Source: Congzhengia minquanensis (lineage in GTDB: Bacteria; Bacillota; Clostridia; UBA1381; UBA9506). From it: a stretch of 64,000 nt of DNA. Of the stretch, positions 23,171 to 31,982 are shown piece after piece. Numbering within the stretch: position 1 is the first letter of the stretch; every line of letters starts with the position of its first letter. The position numbers were made by a program, and so were the translations under genes. The stretch spans positions 496,001-560,000 of the forward strand of contig NZ_JACRSU010000001.1 of NCBI RefSeq assembly GCF_014384785.1, given 5' to 3'. The notes under the pieces were generated by a model. It had not been told where the DNA came from. It saw only the letters and a list, made by a program, of their open reading frames with translations, and made no database searches.

Positions 23171-24883
23171 ATGAAACTAAAAGCAAATTTAAAGAAGTTC
23201 AGGCCGAAAAAATGGATGGTCGTGACGGCGGTTATTGTTATCATCTGTGTTGCGGTTGGAATTTTCTTTTCTGCTTTTCGAAAAAATAAAGCCAAGGACG
23301 CGATGTCACAACTGTCAAACGAATCGTCGGTTTCCCGCCAGAGCATTGTTTCCTCTATCACCGGTACCGCGGTGGTGAAGCCCAAAGACCAATATTCCAT
23401 CACCTCTTTGGTGAACGGCGACATTCTGTCTGCCAGCTTTGAGCAGGGCGACATGGTAAACGAAGGCGACGTGCTTTACCGCATTGACGCATCAGACGCG
23501 GAAAACAGCATTGAGAGCGCCAACATCGCCGTTGAGCGTTCGCAAAATAATTACAGCAAGGCTGTGGCAGACCAAAGCGATTTAACGGTGAAATCGGACG
23601 TATCCGGCATAATTAAAAAGCTTTACATAAAAAAGGGAGACTCGGTGAACGCAGGCGCGCAGATTGCAGACATTTATGACGACTCTGTGCTGCTGCTCAC
23701 CATACCCTTTAATGAGTCGGACATTCCTCAGCTGTTTCACGGTGCAAACGCTACCGTGCGCATTTCTGGAACCAGCGATACGCTGTCCGGCACAGTAAAA
23801 GAAATTAAAGGCGCCAGCTATGCCAAGGCCGGCAATATGCTGGTGCGTGACGTGGTAATCCGGGTAGAAAACCCCGGCACCCTGATGGTGACAGACACCG
23901 CTGTTGCCTCCATTGGCAGCATATCCTGCAACGACTCCGGCACGTTTGAATATGTTACGGAAAAAACTGTTACCGCAAAGGCATCGGGCGACGTATCAAA
24001 GCTTTACGTCAGCGAAGGCGGCAAGGTGAAGGCCGGCGGCACAATCGCACAGTTATCCAGCGACACGGTTTCTGAGAATATTAAAAGCAACGCTTTGTCG
24101 CTGAAAGAATCCCAGCTTTCTAAGAAAAACGCACAGAAAAAACTGGAGGACTACACCATCACCGCGCCCATTTCCGGCACGGTGGTTGAGAAAAATGTGA
24201 AAGCCGGCGACAAGTTAGACAATTCCAACGCCTCCACTGTGATGGCGGTGATTTACGACATGTCCAGCTTAGAGTTTGAGCTTGCAGTGGATGAACTGGA
24301 CATTAAAAATGTTGCGCTGGACCAAGATGTTACCATTACCTCCGACGCATTGGAAAACAAAACCTATCATGGCAAAGTAACCAACGTGAGCGTCAGCGGT
24401 ACAACTGAAAACGGCGTAACCACCTATCCTGTCACCGTTGAAATTTTAGACTTCGACGACCAGCTCCTTCCCGGCATGAACATTGACGTTGAAATTGAAA
24501 CGTCCCGGGCGGAAAATGTGCTCTCTGTTCCTGTTGCGGCAGTAAACCGCGGAAATACGGTTTATGTGAAAGGCGAAAAGACAGATGAAAACGACCGCGC
24601 GCCAGAGGGCTTTAAAACGGTGAAGGTTGAAACAGGCGTTTATAACGACGAGCTGATTGAAGTCACCTCGGGACTTTCTGAAGGCGACGTGGTTTACGTT
24701 CCCCAGCAGGCCTCCAAGGCCTTCAGCATGGAAGACATGATGGGCGGCATGGGTGGTCCTGGCGGAATGACAATGGACGGCCCGTCCGGCGGAATGGGCG
24801 GCGGTCCCTCCGGAGGCGGCTCGTCCGGCGGAGGTTCCGGCTCTGGCAGGAGCGGAGGCGCAGGCGGCGGAGGTATGCGCTAA
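23171..24883 (+). CDS. HlyD/MacA-type membrane-fusion protein
   Basis: A 570-residue adaptor subunit of an ABC export complex. It has a basic N-terminus and one membrane helix (about 17-37), then a beta-barrel/lipoyl arrangement with two biotinyl-lipoyl-like halves (about 75-170 and 265-345, e.g. DLTVKSDVSGIIKKLYIKKGDSV and DYTITAPISGTVVEKNVKAGD). The membrane-proximal barrel ends with FKTVKVETGVYNDELIEVTSGLSEGDVVYV. The last 50 residues are almost only Gly, Ser, Met and Pro, a low-complexity tail. AAAGGA precedes the ATG. It forms one operon with the ATPase and permease that follow (31 bp, then a 4-bp overlap). It should link the MacB-like permease to the cell exterior; the exported molecule is unknown. 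Confidence 0.9.
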   Translation: MKLKANLKKFRPKKWMVVTAVIVIICVAVGIFFSAFRKNKAKDAMSQLSNESSVSRQSIVSSITGTAVVKPKDQYSITSLVNGDILSASFEQGDMVNEGDVLYRIDASDAENSIESANIAVERSQNNYSKAVADQSDLTVKSDVSGIIKKLYIKKGDSVNAGAQIADIYDDSVLLLTIPFNESDIPQLFHGANATVRISGTSDTLSGTVKEIKGASYAKAGNMLVRDVVIRVENPGTLMVTDTAVASIGSISCNDSGTFEYVTEKTVTAKASGDVSKLYVSEGGKVKAGGTIAQLSSDTVSENIKSNALSLKESQLSKKNAQKKLEDYTITAPISGTVVEKNVKAGDKLDNSNASTVMAVIYDMSSLEFELAVDELDIKNVALDQDVTITSDALENKTYHGKVTNVSVSGTTENGVTTYPVTVEILDFDDQLLPGMNIDVEIETSRAENVLSVPVAAVNRGNTVYVKGEKTDENDRAPEGFKTVKVETGVYNDELIEVTSGLSEGDVVYVPQQASKAFSMEDMMGGMGGPGGMTMDGPSGGMGGGPSGGGSSGGGSGSGRSGGAGGGGMR

Positions 24884-24914
24884 ATGAACCCTGCCGAAAG
24901 GAGATTTTCTTAAC

Positions 24915-25664
24915 ATGGAGAAACCATTGGTTGAATTTAAAGACATTTATAAAATATATGTAATGGGCGACCAGGAGGTCCGCGCCATTGACGGCGTTTC
25001 GTTTTCTGTTTATCCCGGCGAGTTCTTGGCCATTATCGGCCAGTCGGGCAGCGGCAAATCTACCTGCATGAATATCATCGGCTGTTTGGATGTGCCCACC
25101 ACCGGCACCTACCTGTTAAACGGAACGGACGTTAGCAAATTAAATGACAACCAGCTTGCGGAAATCCGGAACGAAATGCTGGGCTTTATCTTCCAGCAGT
25201 ATAACCTTTTGCCCAAGCTGAATGTGTTAGACAATGTAAAGCTTCCGCTCATGTATAAGGGCCTCAAGGAGAGCGAGCAAACAAAACGTGCCATGGAAGC
25301 CTTAGAGCGTGTGGGACTGGCAGACAAATATCACCACAAGCCCTCGCAGCTTTCCGGAGGTCAGCAGCAGCGTGTTTCCATTGCCCGCGCCCTGGCAGGC
25401 TCGCCCTCGGTGATTTTGGCCGACGAACCCACCGGCGCGTTAGACTCTAAAACCAGCAAAGAAGTTATGGCATTTTTAAAGGAATTGAACGAGCAGGGCA
25501 ACACCATTATTCTAATTACCCACGACAATTCCATTGCGGCTACCGCGAAACGCGTTATAAGGATTCACGACGGCAAAATTATTTACGACGGTGAAGCGGA
25601 AAACGACGAAATTATCCGTTCCACGGTGTTTGCCCAGCTGAAAAAGGAGGCGGCCGCAGTATGA
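24915..25664 (+). CDS. ABC transporter ATPase (MacB/LolD type)
   Basis: A 249-residue nucleotide-binding subunit. Walker A is GQSGSGKST (about residues 38-46), the Q loop is in FIFQQYNLLPKLNVLDNV, the signature LSGGQQQR, Walker B VILADEPTGALDSKTS and the switch His in LITHD. The FQQYNLLP stretch is typical of the MacB/FtsE/LolD group that works with long-loop permeases rather than importers. It overlaps the permease gene by 4 bp and follows the HlyD-type adaptor, so the three form a complete MacAB-like tripartite unit without an outer membrane partner, as in Gram-positives (antimicrobial peptide or lipopeptide export and resistance). Confidence 0.95.
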   Translation: MEKPLVEFKDIYKIYVMGDQEVRAIDGVSFSVYPGEFLAIIGQSGSGKSTCMNIIGCLDVPTTGTYLLNGTDVSKLNDNQLAEIRNEMLGFIFQQYNLLPKLNVLDNVKLPLMYKGLKESEQTKRAMEALERVGLADKYHHKPSQLSGGQQQRVSIARALAGSPSVILADEPTGALDSKTSKEVMAFLKELNEQGNTIILITHDNSIAATAKRVIRIHDGKIIYDGEAENDEIIRSTVFAQLKKEAAAV

Positions 25665-26842
25665 AGCTAACAAAAACCATGCAGCTGGCCATATCCAGCA
25701 TTGTGTCGAACAAAATGCGGTCTTTCCTTACCATGCTGGGCATTATCATCGGCGTTGGAGCGGTTATCATTTTAGTCAGCATTATGGACGGCGTAACCGG
25801 GCAGGTAACCGACGTGTTTGAAAGTATTGGCATGAACAACATCTCTGTTTCCATCACCTCAAGGGGCAGTACACGGCAGATTTCGCCGGACGACCTGTAT
25901 GAAATGGTGGACGAACATCAGGATTTGTTTACCTATGTGTCCCCCAACGTGTCGTTAAACGCCACGGTAAAGTCGCCCACAGCTTCAGATAACACCAGGG
26001 CCAGCGTAACTGGTGTGGACGAAACCTATGATAAAATTAACACCCTTACCGTAGAACAGGGGCGTTTTCTGCAGTATGTGGACGTGAGCAAAATGCTTAA
26101 GGTCTGCGTTATCGGTACCTATTATGAACATGAATATTATGAAAAAGGCAAAGCGCTGGGAGAGACCATGAAAATTAACGGCGAGCCTTACACCATTGTT
26201 GGTGTTTTAGAGGAAAAGGCAGACTCTGAGGAAGGTTCTTCCGACCAGTGCATTTACATTCCTTACACCAACGCCTCGAAAATGTCTTGGAACTCCACCA
26301 TCGGCAGCTACACCATTATGGCGGCCGACACAAATCGGATTACCGAGGCAAAGACAATTTTAGAGCAGACGCTGACAAAAATTTTAGGAAGCAGCGATTT
26401 TTATAACATTATTTCCACAAAAGAAATTTTAGACGAAATGACCACCATTACCAACACCATGAAAATGGCCTTGGTGTGCATTGCGGGCATCTCCCTGCTG
26501 GTAGGCGGTATTGGAATTATGAACATTATGCTGGTGTCAGTAACCGAGCGTACCAAAGAAATTGGTATTCGCAAATCTCTGGGCGCAAAGAAAAAGCACA
26601 TTATGCAGCAGTTTGTATTTGAAGCGGGAACGGTGAGCGGCATTGGCGGCGTAATTGGAATTGTAGTTGGAATTTTGCTTTCCTCTGCCGCCGGCAAGCT
26701 GTTAGACATTACGGTCACTCCCTCTGTGAGCGCAATTGTCGTTGCGTTTACCGTTTCGGTTGCAATCGGCGTAATTTTCGGGTTCCTGCCTGCGAAAAAT
26801 GCGGCAAACTTAAACCCCATCGACGCCTTAAGGTTTGAATAA
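25661..26842 (+). CDS. MacB-like ABC permease (FtsX fold)
   Basis: A 393-residue permease: TM1 at about 22-44 (FLTMLGIIIGVGAVIILVSI), an extracytoplasmic MacB_PCD domain at about 50-255, and three C-terminal helices with the FtsX domain, including GGIGIMNIMLVSVTERTKEIGIRKSLGAK after TM2 and the end motif P-A-K-NAANLNPIDALRFE. This topology couples ATP hydrolysis to movement of the external domain (mechanotransmission) rather than classic transmembrane passage. It is translationally coupled to the ATPase. A large SLH surface protein gene starts 28 bp downstream on the same strand, so co-transcription is possible. Confidence 0.94.
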   Translation: MKLTKTMQLAISSIVSNKMRSFLTMLGIIIGVGAVIILVSIMDGVTGQVTDVFESIGMNNISVSITSRGSTRQISPDDLYEMVDEHQDLFTYVSPNVSLNATVKSPTASDNTRASVTGVDETYDKINTLTVEQGRFLQYVDVSKMLKVCVIGTYYEHEYYEKGKALGETMKINGEPYTIVGVLEEKADSEEGSSDQCIYIPYTNASKMSWNSTIGSYTIMAADTNRITEAKTILEQTLTKILGSSDFYNIISTKEILDEMTTITNTMKMALVCIAGISLLVGGIGIMNIMLVSVTERTKEIGIRKSLGAKKKHIMQQFVFEAGTVSGIGGVIGIVVGILLSSAAGKLLDITVTPSVSAIVVAFTVSVAIGVIFGFLPAKNAANLNPIDALRFE

Positions 26843-26870
26843 CAATTGGCTTTTTTGATAGAAAGGATTG

Positions 26871-29642
26871 ATGAATTTGAAAAAAATAGCTTCTGTAGTG
26901 CTTGCAGCGTTGCTGATTACAAGCGGTTTCGGCGCACTGCCGGTTTTCGCCGCCCCAGCTTATTCCGACAATGTTGCTCCGCTGCTTGCCGAGCTGAAAA
27001 TTATGCAGGGCGACCCTGATGGGAATTTGCGGCTTGACGCTTTTGTTTCCCGGGCGGAGTGCACAAAAATTGCAGTTGCGGCCTCAAAATTCCGGGACAC
27101 CGTGGCCACAGGCAGCAAAACGTCGCCTTTTAAAGACGTATCTGCCGACCACTGGGCCGCACCTTACATCACCGTAGCGGTGAAAAACGGGCTTTGCAAG
27201 GGATATTTAGACGCAACGTTTAAGCCCTCCGACACCGTGACCTATGAAGAGGCATTAACCATGTTCCTTCGGGTTTTGGGCTATTCAGAAGAGGATTTTG
27301 GCGCATCCTGGCCGGATGGTCAAATTGGCCTTTCCCAAAATATTGGCCTGAGTGACTCTCTCTCAAAATCGGCCGGGCAAGAGCTCACCCGCCGGGACGT
27401 AATGATCATTGCCTATAATCTGTTAAACACGCCGGCAAAGGGTTCAGGCAGCGATTACATATCAGAGTTCGACCGGGCAATTACCGATGACGTTGTGTTG
27501 ATTGCCTCAAACAGGGAGGACTCTTCCGTAAGTGCGGGCAAGGTGTTAACCTCCGCCGGAACGTTTAAAATTACAGACGATTTTGACTTTAATAACATTG
27601 GAAAACGCGGCAGTATTACGGTTCGGAACAACGACACTTTGGTTTCGTTTATCCCGGGCGAGCAAATAACGGAAGAATATATCGTCAGCGGCACAATGGG
27701 ATCGGATATTCTGTTCGACGGCAATATTTTAGATGTGGACGAGGGAACGCCGGTATATTTTAAATCCAAAACCTACACCTACGAATCTGTAACCCAGGAA
27801 ATTGAAGCCGGCGACGTGTGCAAGGTGTTTAAAGACAAAAACAATGAAATTGATTATATTTTATTTACCACAAACCCGAAATCTTCCTCATTAACTACAC
27901 CCAACACAAAGACCTGCGTTGTCACCTCGGTGCTGGGCGACAAAGTTTTAGGCTACATTGACGAAACCCTTTCCGAGGTAACGCTGAGCCAAACGGTTTC
28001 CTACTTTGACGGGGACGACACTTCAAGCTACCAGCAAATTTCCTCAAAAATTAAAGCGGGCGACACTTTGACCCTTCGTTACGACAAAAACAACCAGCTT
28101 CAGTATATCATTTATAACCGCGTGGACACCAACACCGACGTGGACAATCCCGAAATAAAGCGCCACATCGTCTACTCCATTTTGGGCAACAGCATTATTA
28201 CCTATAACAAAGGTGCATTTGACAAGGTAGAGTTCACGGCAGGAACGTTATTTTATGAAGACGACACCCAAACCTCCTACTCCGCTGTCTCACAGAAAAT
28301 TGCAATGGGCGACGTGCTGAACGTGAAATATAAACAAAACGGCGCAATTGACTATGTTATTTATGAGGAGGGCAACACCATTGGCCCTGTGACGGTAAGC
28401 GGCACAAGCTGGTATTCCTCCTTTGGCGTAGATCCTGACAGTACCACCATCATGCGTGACGGTGCGAAGACTGCGCTTTCAGACGTTAAGGTTAACGACA
28501 TTGCCTACTACTCTAAGGATCTGGATATGATTTTAACCTACAGCAAAAAAGTAACCGGCGTGTATGAATCGGCAACGCCGAATAAGGATACGCCGCAAAG
28601 CGTAACCGTTTCTGGAATTACCTATGCGTTAGAGGGCGTTGATGCGTTTACCAAGCTTTCGTCGAACGGCAGCTTTAACTTAGGCGACACGGTAACGCTG
28701 CTTTTGGGCAAGTCCGGCGAAGTGGCGGACGTTTTAACGCAGGCGCAGCTATCCGACGAGGTATATGGCTATCTGATTGAAACAGGAACAAAAGAAACCA
28801 CGGTGAACGGAACCGCCGTTACAAAACCGTTTGTGCGGTTGGTGCTGCCTTCTGGCGAGTCCAGCGAATACATTACCACAAAGGACTATAAATCGCTTTT
28901 AAATCAGCCGGTTAAGGTGTCATTTAAAGACGGTAACGCCAGCGTTTCTGTTGTAACGCAACAATCAACCGTTTCGGGACTCTTTACCTGGAACAGCAAT
29001 ACCCGCTCGCTTGGAAACAGCAAACTTGATGCATCTTTAAGCATCATAGAGGTTAGCACAACAAATCCGGGGGATTCAGGCAATGCGGCAAACGTGTTCC
29101 CCCAACGGCTTAATGGCTTAAACTTAAACGCAAGCGATATTCTTTACGCAGAAAAAAACTCCGATGGAAAAATTATCGAATTAATACTCCGTGACATCAC
29201 AGGTGACATGCACGAATACGGCGTTGTTACCTCCGCAAGTAAAAATACGGTTGGTATGTCTGTTTCGGGTTCTTATACTTATCTGTTAAATGGTACCTCA
29301 AAATCGCTTTCCACAAATGGCGCGGCCTATACCGTTTCCAGCGGTCAACCAGTGAAAATCAAAACTTCAGAAAATGGTGCGGTTACGGGAATGTCCCCCT
29401 TAACTAAGGTGAACGGCAGCAAGGTTACTGATATATCCGGCTCTAATATCAATTTTGGCGGAAAAATTTATAAGATGAGTGACGATATTTCAATTTATAC
29501 CAAGGACGCCTCTTATAACTACTCCATGCTGACATTGGATGAACTGAAAAATACCTTTGAAAACTACAGTATTTCGCTTTATTGTGATAAGGATGACTCC
29601 GTAGGCGGAAGAATTAGAATTATTATTGCAACTCCAAAATAA
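26871..29642 (+). CDS. SLH-domain surface protein
   Basis: A large secreted protein (about 923 residues) with signal peptide LKKIASVVLAALLITSG...VFAAP. GAAAGGA is only 3 nt from ATG 26871, and the TTG at 26877 is better spaced, so the true start may be two codons later. Residues 25-190 hold three S-layer homology repeats (e.g. SPFKDVSADHWAAPYITVAV, with NGLCKGYLDATFKPSDTVTYEEA), which normally bind pyruvylated secondary wall polymer. The rest is a repetitive beta-rich region with recurring phrases of the type KAGDTLTLRYDKNNQLQYII and MGDVLNVKYKQNGAIDYVIY. The overall layout resembles the 943-residue protein at 59096-61927. It is probably an S-layer or cell wall structural protein; catalytic motifs are not visible. 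It is closed by a strong terminator. Confidence 0.85.
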   Translation: MNLKKIASVVLAALLITSGFGALPVFAAPAYSDNVAPLLAELKIMQGDPDGNLRLDAFVSRAECTKIAVAASKFRDTVATGSKTSPFKDVSADHWAAPYITVAVKNGLCKGYLDATFKPSDTVTYEEALTMFLRVLGYSEEDFGASWPDGQIGLSQNIGLSDSLSKSAGQELTRRDVMIIAYNLLNTPAKGSGSDYISEFDRAITDDVVLIASNREDSSVSAGKVLTSAGTFKITDDFDFNNIGKRGSITVRNNDTLVSFIPGEQITEEYIVSGTMGSDILFDGNILDVDEGTPVYFKSKTYTYESVTQEIEAGDVCKVFKDKNNEIDYILFTTNPKSSSLTTPNTKTCVVTSVLGDKVLGYIDETLSEVTLSQTVSYFDGDDTSSYQQISSKIKAGDTLTLRYDKNNQLQYIIYNRVDTNTDVDNPEIKRHIVYSILGNSIITYNKGAFDKVEFTAGTLFYEDDTQTSYSAVSQKIAMGDVLNVKYKQNGAIDYVIYEEGNTIGPVTVSGTSWYSSFGVDPDSTTIMRDGAKTALSDVKVNDIAYYSKDLDMILTYSKKVTGVYESATPNKDTPQSVTVSGITYALEGVDAFTKLSSNGSFNLGDTVTLLLGKSGEVADVLTQAQLSDEVYGYLIETGTKETTVNGTAVTKPFVRLVLPSGESSEYITTKDYKSLLNQPVKVSFKDGNASVSVVTQQSTVSGLFTWNSNTRSLGNSKLDASLSIIEVSTTNPGDSGNAANVFPQRLNGLNLNASDILYAEKNSDGKIIELILRDITGDMHEYGVVTSASKNTVGMSVSGSYTYLLNGTSKSLSTNGAAYTVSSGQPVKIKTSENGAVTGMSPLTKVNGSKVTDISGSNINFGGKIYKMSDDISIYTKDASYNYSMLTLDELKNTFENYSISLYCDKDDSVGGRIRIIIATPK

Positions 29643-29650
29643 AAATAACT

Positions 29651-29686
29651 AAAGTGCCGCGTTTTGCAAGAACGCGGCACTTTTTT
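29651..29686 (+). terminator. Intrinsic terminator after SLH protein gene
   Basis: GTGCCGCGTT (29654-29663) pairs with AACGCGGCAC (29671-29680), followed by six T. Confidence 0.92.
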
Positions 29687-29731
29687 CTTTCAAAATTTTA
29701 CAGAATATACAAAAAAACTTGAAAATTCCTC

Positions 29732-29760
29732 TTTACATTCGTGCATGTGTGTGATACAAT
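29732..29760 (+). promoter_or_regulatory. Promoter of the uraA-pyrR operon
   Basis: TTTACA (29732-29737), a 17-bp spacer and TACAAT (29755-29760) precede the leader. Confidence 0.75.
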
Positions 29761-29779
29761 AATTTGGAAATAAAAAAAG

Positions 29780-29871
29780 GTCTTTAAACGCGATGCGGGA
29801 CATCGGCAAGACAAAAGGGGAAACGACGGAATTCAACTGCCCTGCCCGCAAACTGCGGACAGGGCTTTTTT
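29780..29871 (+). promoter_or_regulatory. Attenuator-like leader of uraA-pyrR
   Basis: Two alternative structures are visible. An upstream hairpin has an outer stem GTCTT/AAGAC (29780-29784 with 29808-29812) and an inner stem CGATG/CATCG around the loop CGGGA (29791-29805). A terminator follows: GCCCTGCCCGC (29839-29849) with GCGGACAGGGC (29855-29865) and six T. GCGGG (29795-29799) can instead pair with CCCGC (29845-29849), which would break the terminator. This is the logic of transcription attenuation. The genes downstream, uracil permease and PyrR, make PyrR-UMP control likely, but I do not see the usual PyrR loop consensus, so the ligand or protein that acts is open. Confidence 0.72.
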
Positions 29872-29899
29872 ATTTAAAATTAAAGGAGAGATGTTTTTT

Positions 29900-31321
29900 A
29901 TGTCTAACGAAACACAGACCGGAATTTACGACGCACGCACCCTGGGCAAGGGGAAAATGCTTCTGCTTGGCTTTCAGCACATGCTGGCCATGTTCGGCGC
30001 AACGGTTCTGGTGCCGCTTTTAACAGGGCTTGACATTGCAACTACGCTATTAATGGCAGGCTTGGGCACGCTTTTGTTCCACCTGATAACCAAAGGCAAG
30101 GTGCCCGCATTTTTAGGGTCGTCTTTTGCGTTTTTGGGCGGCTACGGCGCTGTTGCTCCCCTGGCCGGAAACGGCACCATGACAAATGCACAGCTTTTGC
30201 CCTATGCATGCTTGGGCGTTGCGTTTGCAGGTTTGGTTTACTTAATTTTGGCCGCTTTAATTAAAATTGTCGGCATTAAGCGCGTAATGAAATTTTTCCC
30301 ACCTGTTGTTACCGGGCCAATTATCATCTCCATTGGTTTGGGTCTTGCCGGCAGTGCGGTTACAAACTGCACCACAAACTGGTTAATTGCCTTTATCGCG
30401 CTGGCATTGGTTATTGTGTTTAACATTTGGGGCAAAGGCATGGCAAAAATCGTTCCCATTTTAATTGGTGTTTTGGGTTCCTGTGCCATTGCCGCCATTT
30501 TAGCGCTCACATTAGGCGAAACCATTACAGGGGCAGACGGAAACGCTTATATTACACTGTTTGGAAATCCCAAACTGCAGTTGTTCTCTGTTTCCGCATT
30601 AGACCAGCTGAAAAACGCGCCGTGGATTGGAATTCCTGTAAAATGGCACAACACCGTGTTCGGCGGCATTGACTGGAGCAACTCCTCTTTAGTTATCAGC
30701 TCTGTGATTGCAATTGTTCCAATATCGCTTGCAACCATGATGGAGCACATCGGTGACATTTCAGCAATCTCCTCCACCGTTGGCACAAACTTCATTGCAA
30801 AACCGGGACTGCACAGAACCTTAACGGGCGACGGCCTGGCAACCACTCTTTCCGCCCTGTTCGGCGGTCCTGCCAACACCACCTATGGTGAAAACACCGG
30901 CGTTTTAGCGCTCTCGAAGGTTTACGACCCGCGGGTTATCCGCCTGGCAGCAATCTTTGCAGTGATTCTTTCTTTCTCGCCTAAGTTTGCAGCGCTAGTC
31001 AGCGTAATTCCCACGGCGGTTATTGGCGGCATTTCCTTTGTACTTTACGGCATGATTTCTGCAATCGGTGTTCGTAACGTTGTAGAAAACAAGGTTGACT
31101 TTACCAAGAGCCGTAACCTAATCGTTGCCGCTATTATTTTAGTTTCCGCATTGGGACTGGGCACCGTAACATTCATGATCGGCAAGCTCACCATTTCCCT
31201 TTCGGCCCTGGCGGTTGCCTCCATTGCCGGCATTGTGTTAAACGCGATTCTCCCTGGCAAAGACTATGTGTTTGGCGACACACCCGATGAAACGGAAACC
31301 GGCGTTAATTTTGAACTTTAA
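29900..31321 (+). CDS. uraA: Uracil permease (NCS2 family)
   Basis: Uracil:proton symporter of the nucleobase-ascorbate (NCS2) family, 473 residues with about 14 helices. Family features are GFQHMLAMFGATVLVPLLTG in TM1, FLGSSFAFLGGYGAV in the substrate-site region, MMEHIGDISAISS with the conserved Glu, and GPANTTYGENTGVLALSKV, which is typical of uracil transporters. Two in-frame ATGs exist; 29900 is better spaced from AAAGGAGAG than 29891. It sits between a leader with a terminator and pyrR, so uptake is probably repressed when pyrimidines are plentiful. The gene lies 18 bp before pyrR in one operon; no biosynthetic pyr genes are present in the window. Confidence 0.95.
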   Translation: MSNETQTGIYDARTLGKGKMLLLGFQHMLAMFGATVLVPLLTGLDIATTLLMAGLGTLLFHLITKGKVPAFLGSSFAFLGGYGAVAPLAGNGTMTNAQLLPYACLGVAFAGLVYLILAALIKIVGIKRVMKFFPPVVTGPIIISIGLGLAGSAVTNCTTNWLIAFIALALVIVFNIWGKGMAKIVPILIGVLGSCAIAAILALTLGETITGADGNAYITLFGNPKLQLFSVSALDQLKNAPWIGIPVKWHNTVFGGIDWSNSSLVISSVIAIVPISLATMMEHIGDISAISSTVGTNFIAKPGLHRTLTGDGLATTLSALFGGPANTTYGENTGVLALSKVYDPRVIRLAAIFAVILSFSPKFAALVSVIPTAVIGGISFVLYGMISAIGVRNVVENKVDFTKSRNLIVAAIILVSALGLGTVTFMIGKLTISLSALAVASIAGIVLNAILPGKDYVFGDTPDETETGVNFEL

Positions 31322-31339
31322 TTATTTTGGAGGCCCGCT

Positions 31340-31885
31340 ATGAAGCTGAAATCCCTTCTTTTTGACGAAAAGGCTGTCAGCCGCGCCATTATGCGCATTG
31401 CCCACGAAATTGTGGAACGGAACGAGTCGGTAGACAACATGATGTTAGTGGGCATTAAAACCCGGGGCGTGCCTCTTGCTCAGCGGCTTTCGGACTTTAT
31501 TTATAATAAAATTGAGCCGTCTTTAAAGCTGCCCGTGGGCACGCTGGACATTACCTTTTACCGGGATGACCTGACCAAAATTAAGGAGCGCGGCCCTGTG
31601 GTGTCGGACAGCGCTATTCCCGAAAGCATTGAGGGTAAAACGGTAATTTTGGTGGACGATGTGATTTTTACCGGCAGAACAGTGCGTGCCGCATTAGACG
31701 CGCTGATTGCTTTTGGCCGGCCTGCAAAAATCCAGCTCGCAGAGATGGTTGACCGCGGGCACCGGGAGGTTCCCATCCGCGCAGACTATGTGGGCAAAAA
31801 CATTCCCACTTCGAAAAATGAGGTAATTCGAGTTAAGCTTGCGGAAACTGACGGGGTTGACGCCATTGAAATTTGTGAACTTTAA
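31340..31885 (+). CDS. pyrR: PyrR attenuation regulator / uracil phosphoribosyltransferase
   Basis: A 181-residue type I phosphoribosyltransferase that in Firmicutes binds UMP and pyr mRNA to favour termination, and also makes UMP from uracil. The PRPP loop is [21 protein letters not shown] (about residues 95-115), the N-terminal segment is [15 protein letters not shown] and there is the conserved [13 protein letters not shown]. Length and spacing match family members. GGAGG precedes the ATG. It follows uraA by 18 bp and is closed by a strong terminator. It probably acts on the leader at 29780-29871, although that leader lacks an obvious consensus. Confidence 0.96.
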   Translation: MKLKSLLFDEKAVSRAIMRIAHEIVERNESVDNMMLVGIKTRGVPLAQRLSDFIYNKIEPSLKLPVGTLDITFYRDDLTKIKERGPVVSDSAIPESIEGKTVILVDDVIFTGRTVRAALDALIAFGRPAKIQLAEMVDRGHREVPIRADYVGKNIPTSKNEVIRVKLAETDGVDAIEICEL

Positions 31886-31894
31886 AAAAATAAA

Positions 31895-31935
31895 AAAGAA
31901 ACGCAGCAAAATTTTGCTGCGTTTCTTTTTTTGCC
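31895..31935 (+). terminator. Intrinsic terminator after pyrR
   Basis: Long stem GAAACGCAGCAAAA/TTTTGCTGCGTTTC (31898-31925) with A-rich and T-rich flanks, so it may work in both directions. Confidence 0.92.
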
Positions 31936-31982
31936 GCATAATTTCAATAAAAACACGAAAAATATCCCTGAGGTGTTGCAAA

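Noticed and set aside
29793..30023. Possible leader peptide or gene before uraA
   Set aside because: It overlaps the attenuator terminator and the start of uraA, has a poorly spaced ribosome site and no protein-like composition.
31839..31982. Upstream extension of the SpoVAD frame
   Set aside because: It lies within the end of pyrR and its terminator; the TTG at 31983 has a ribosome site and gives the family N-terminus.
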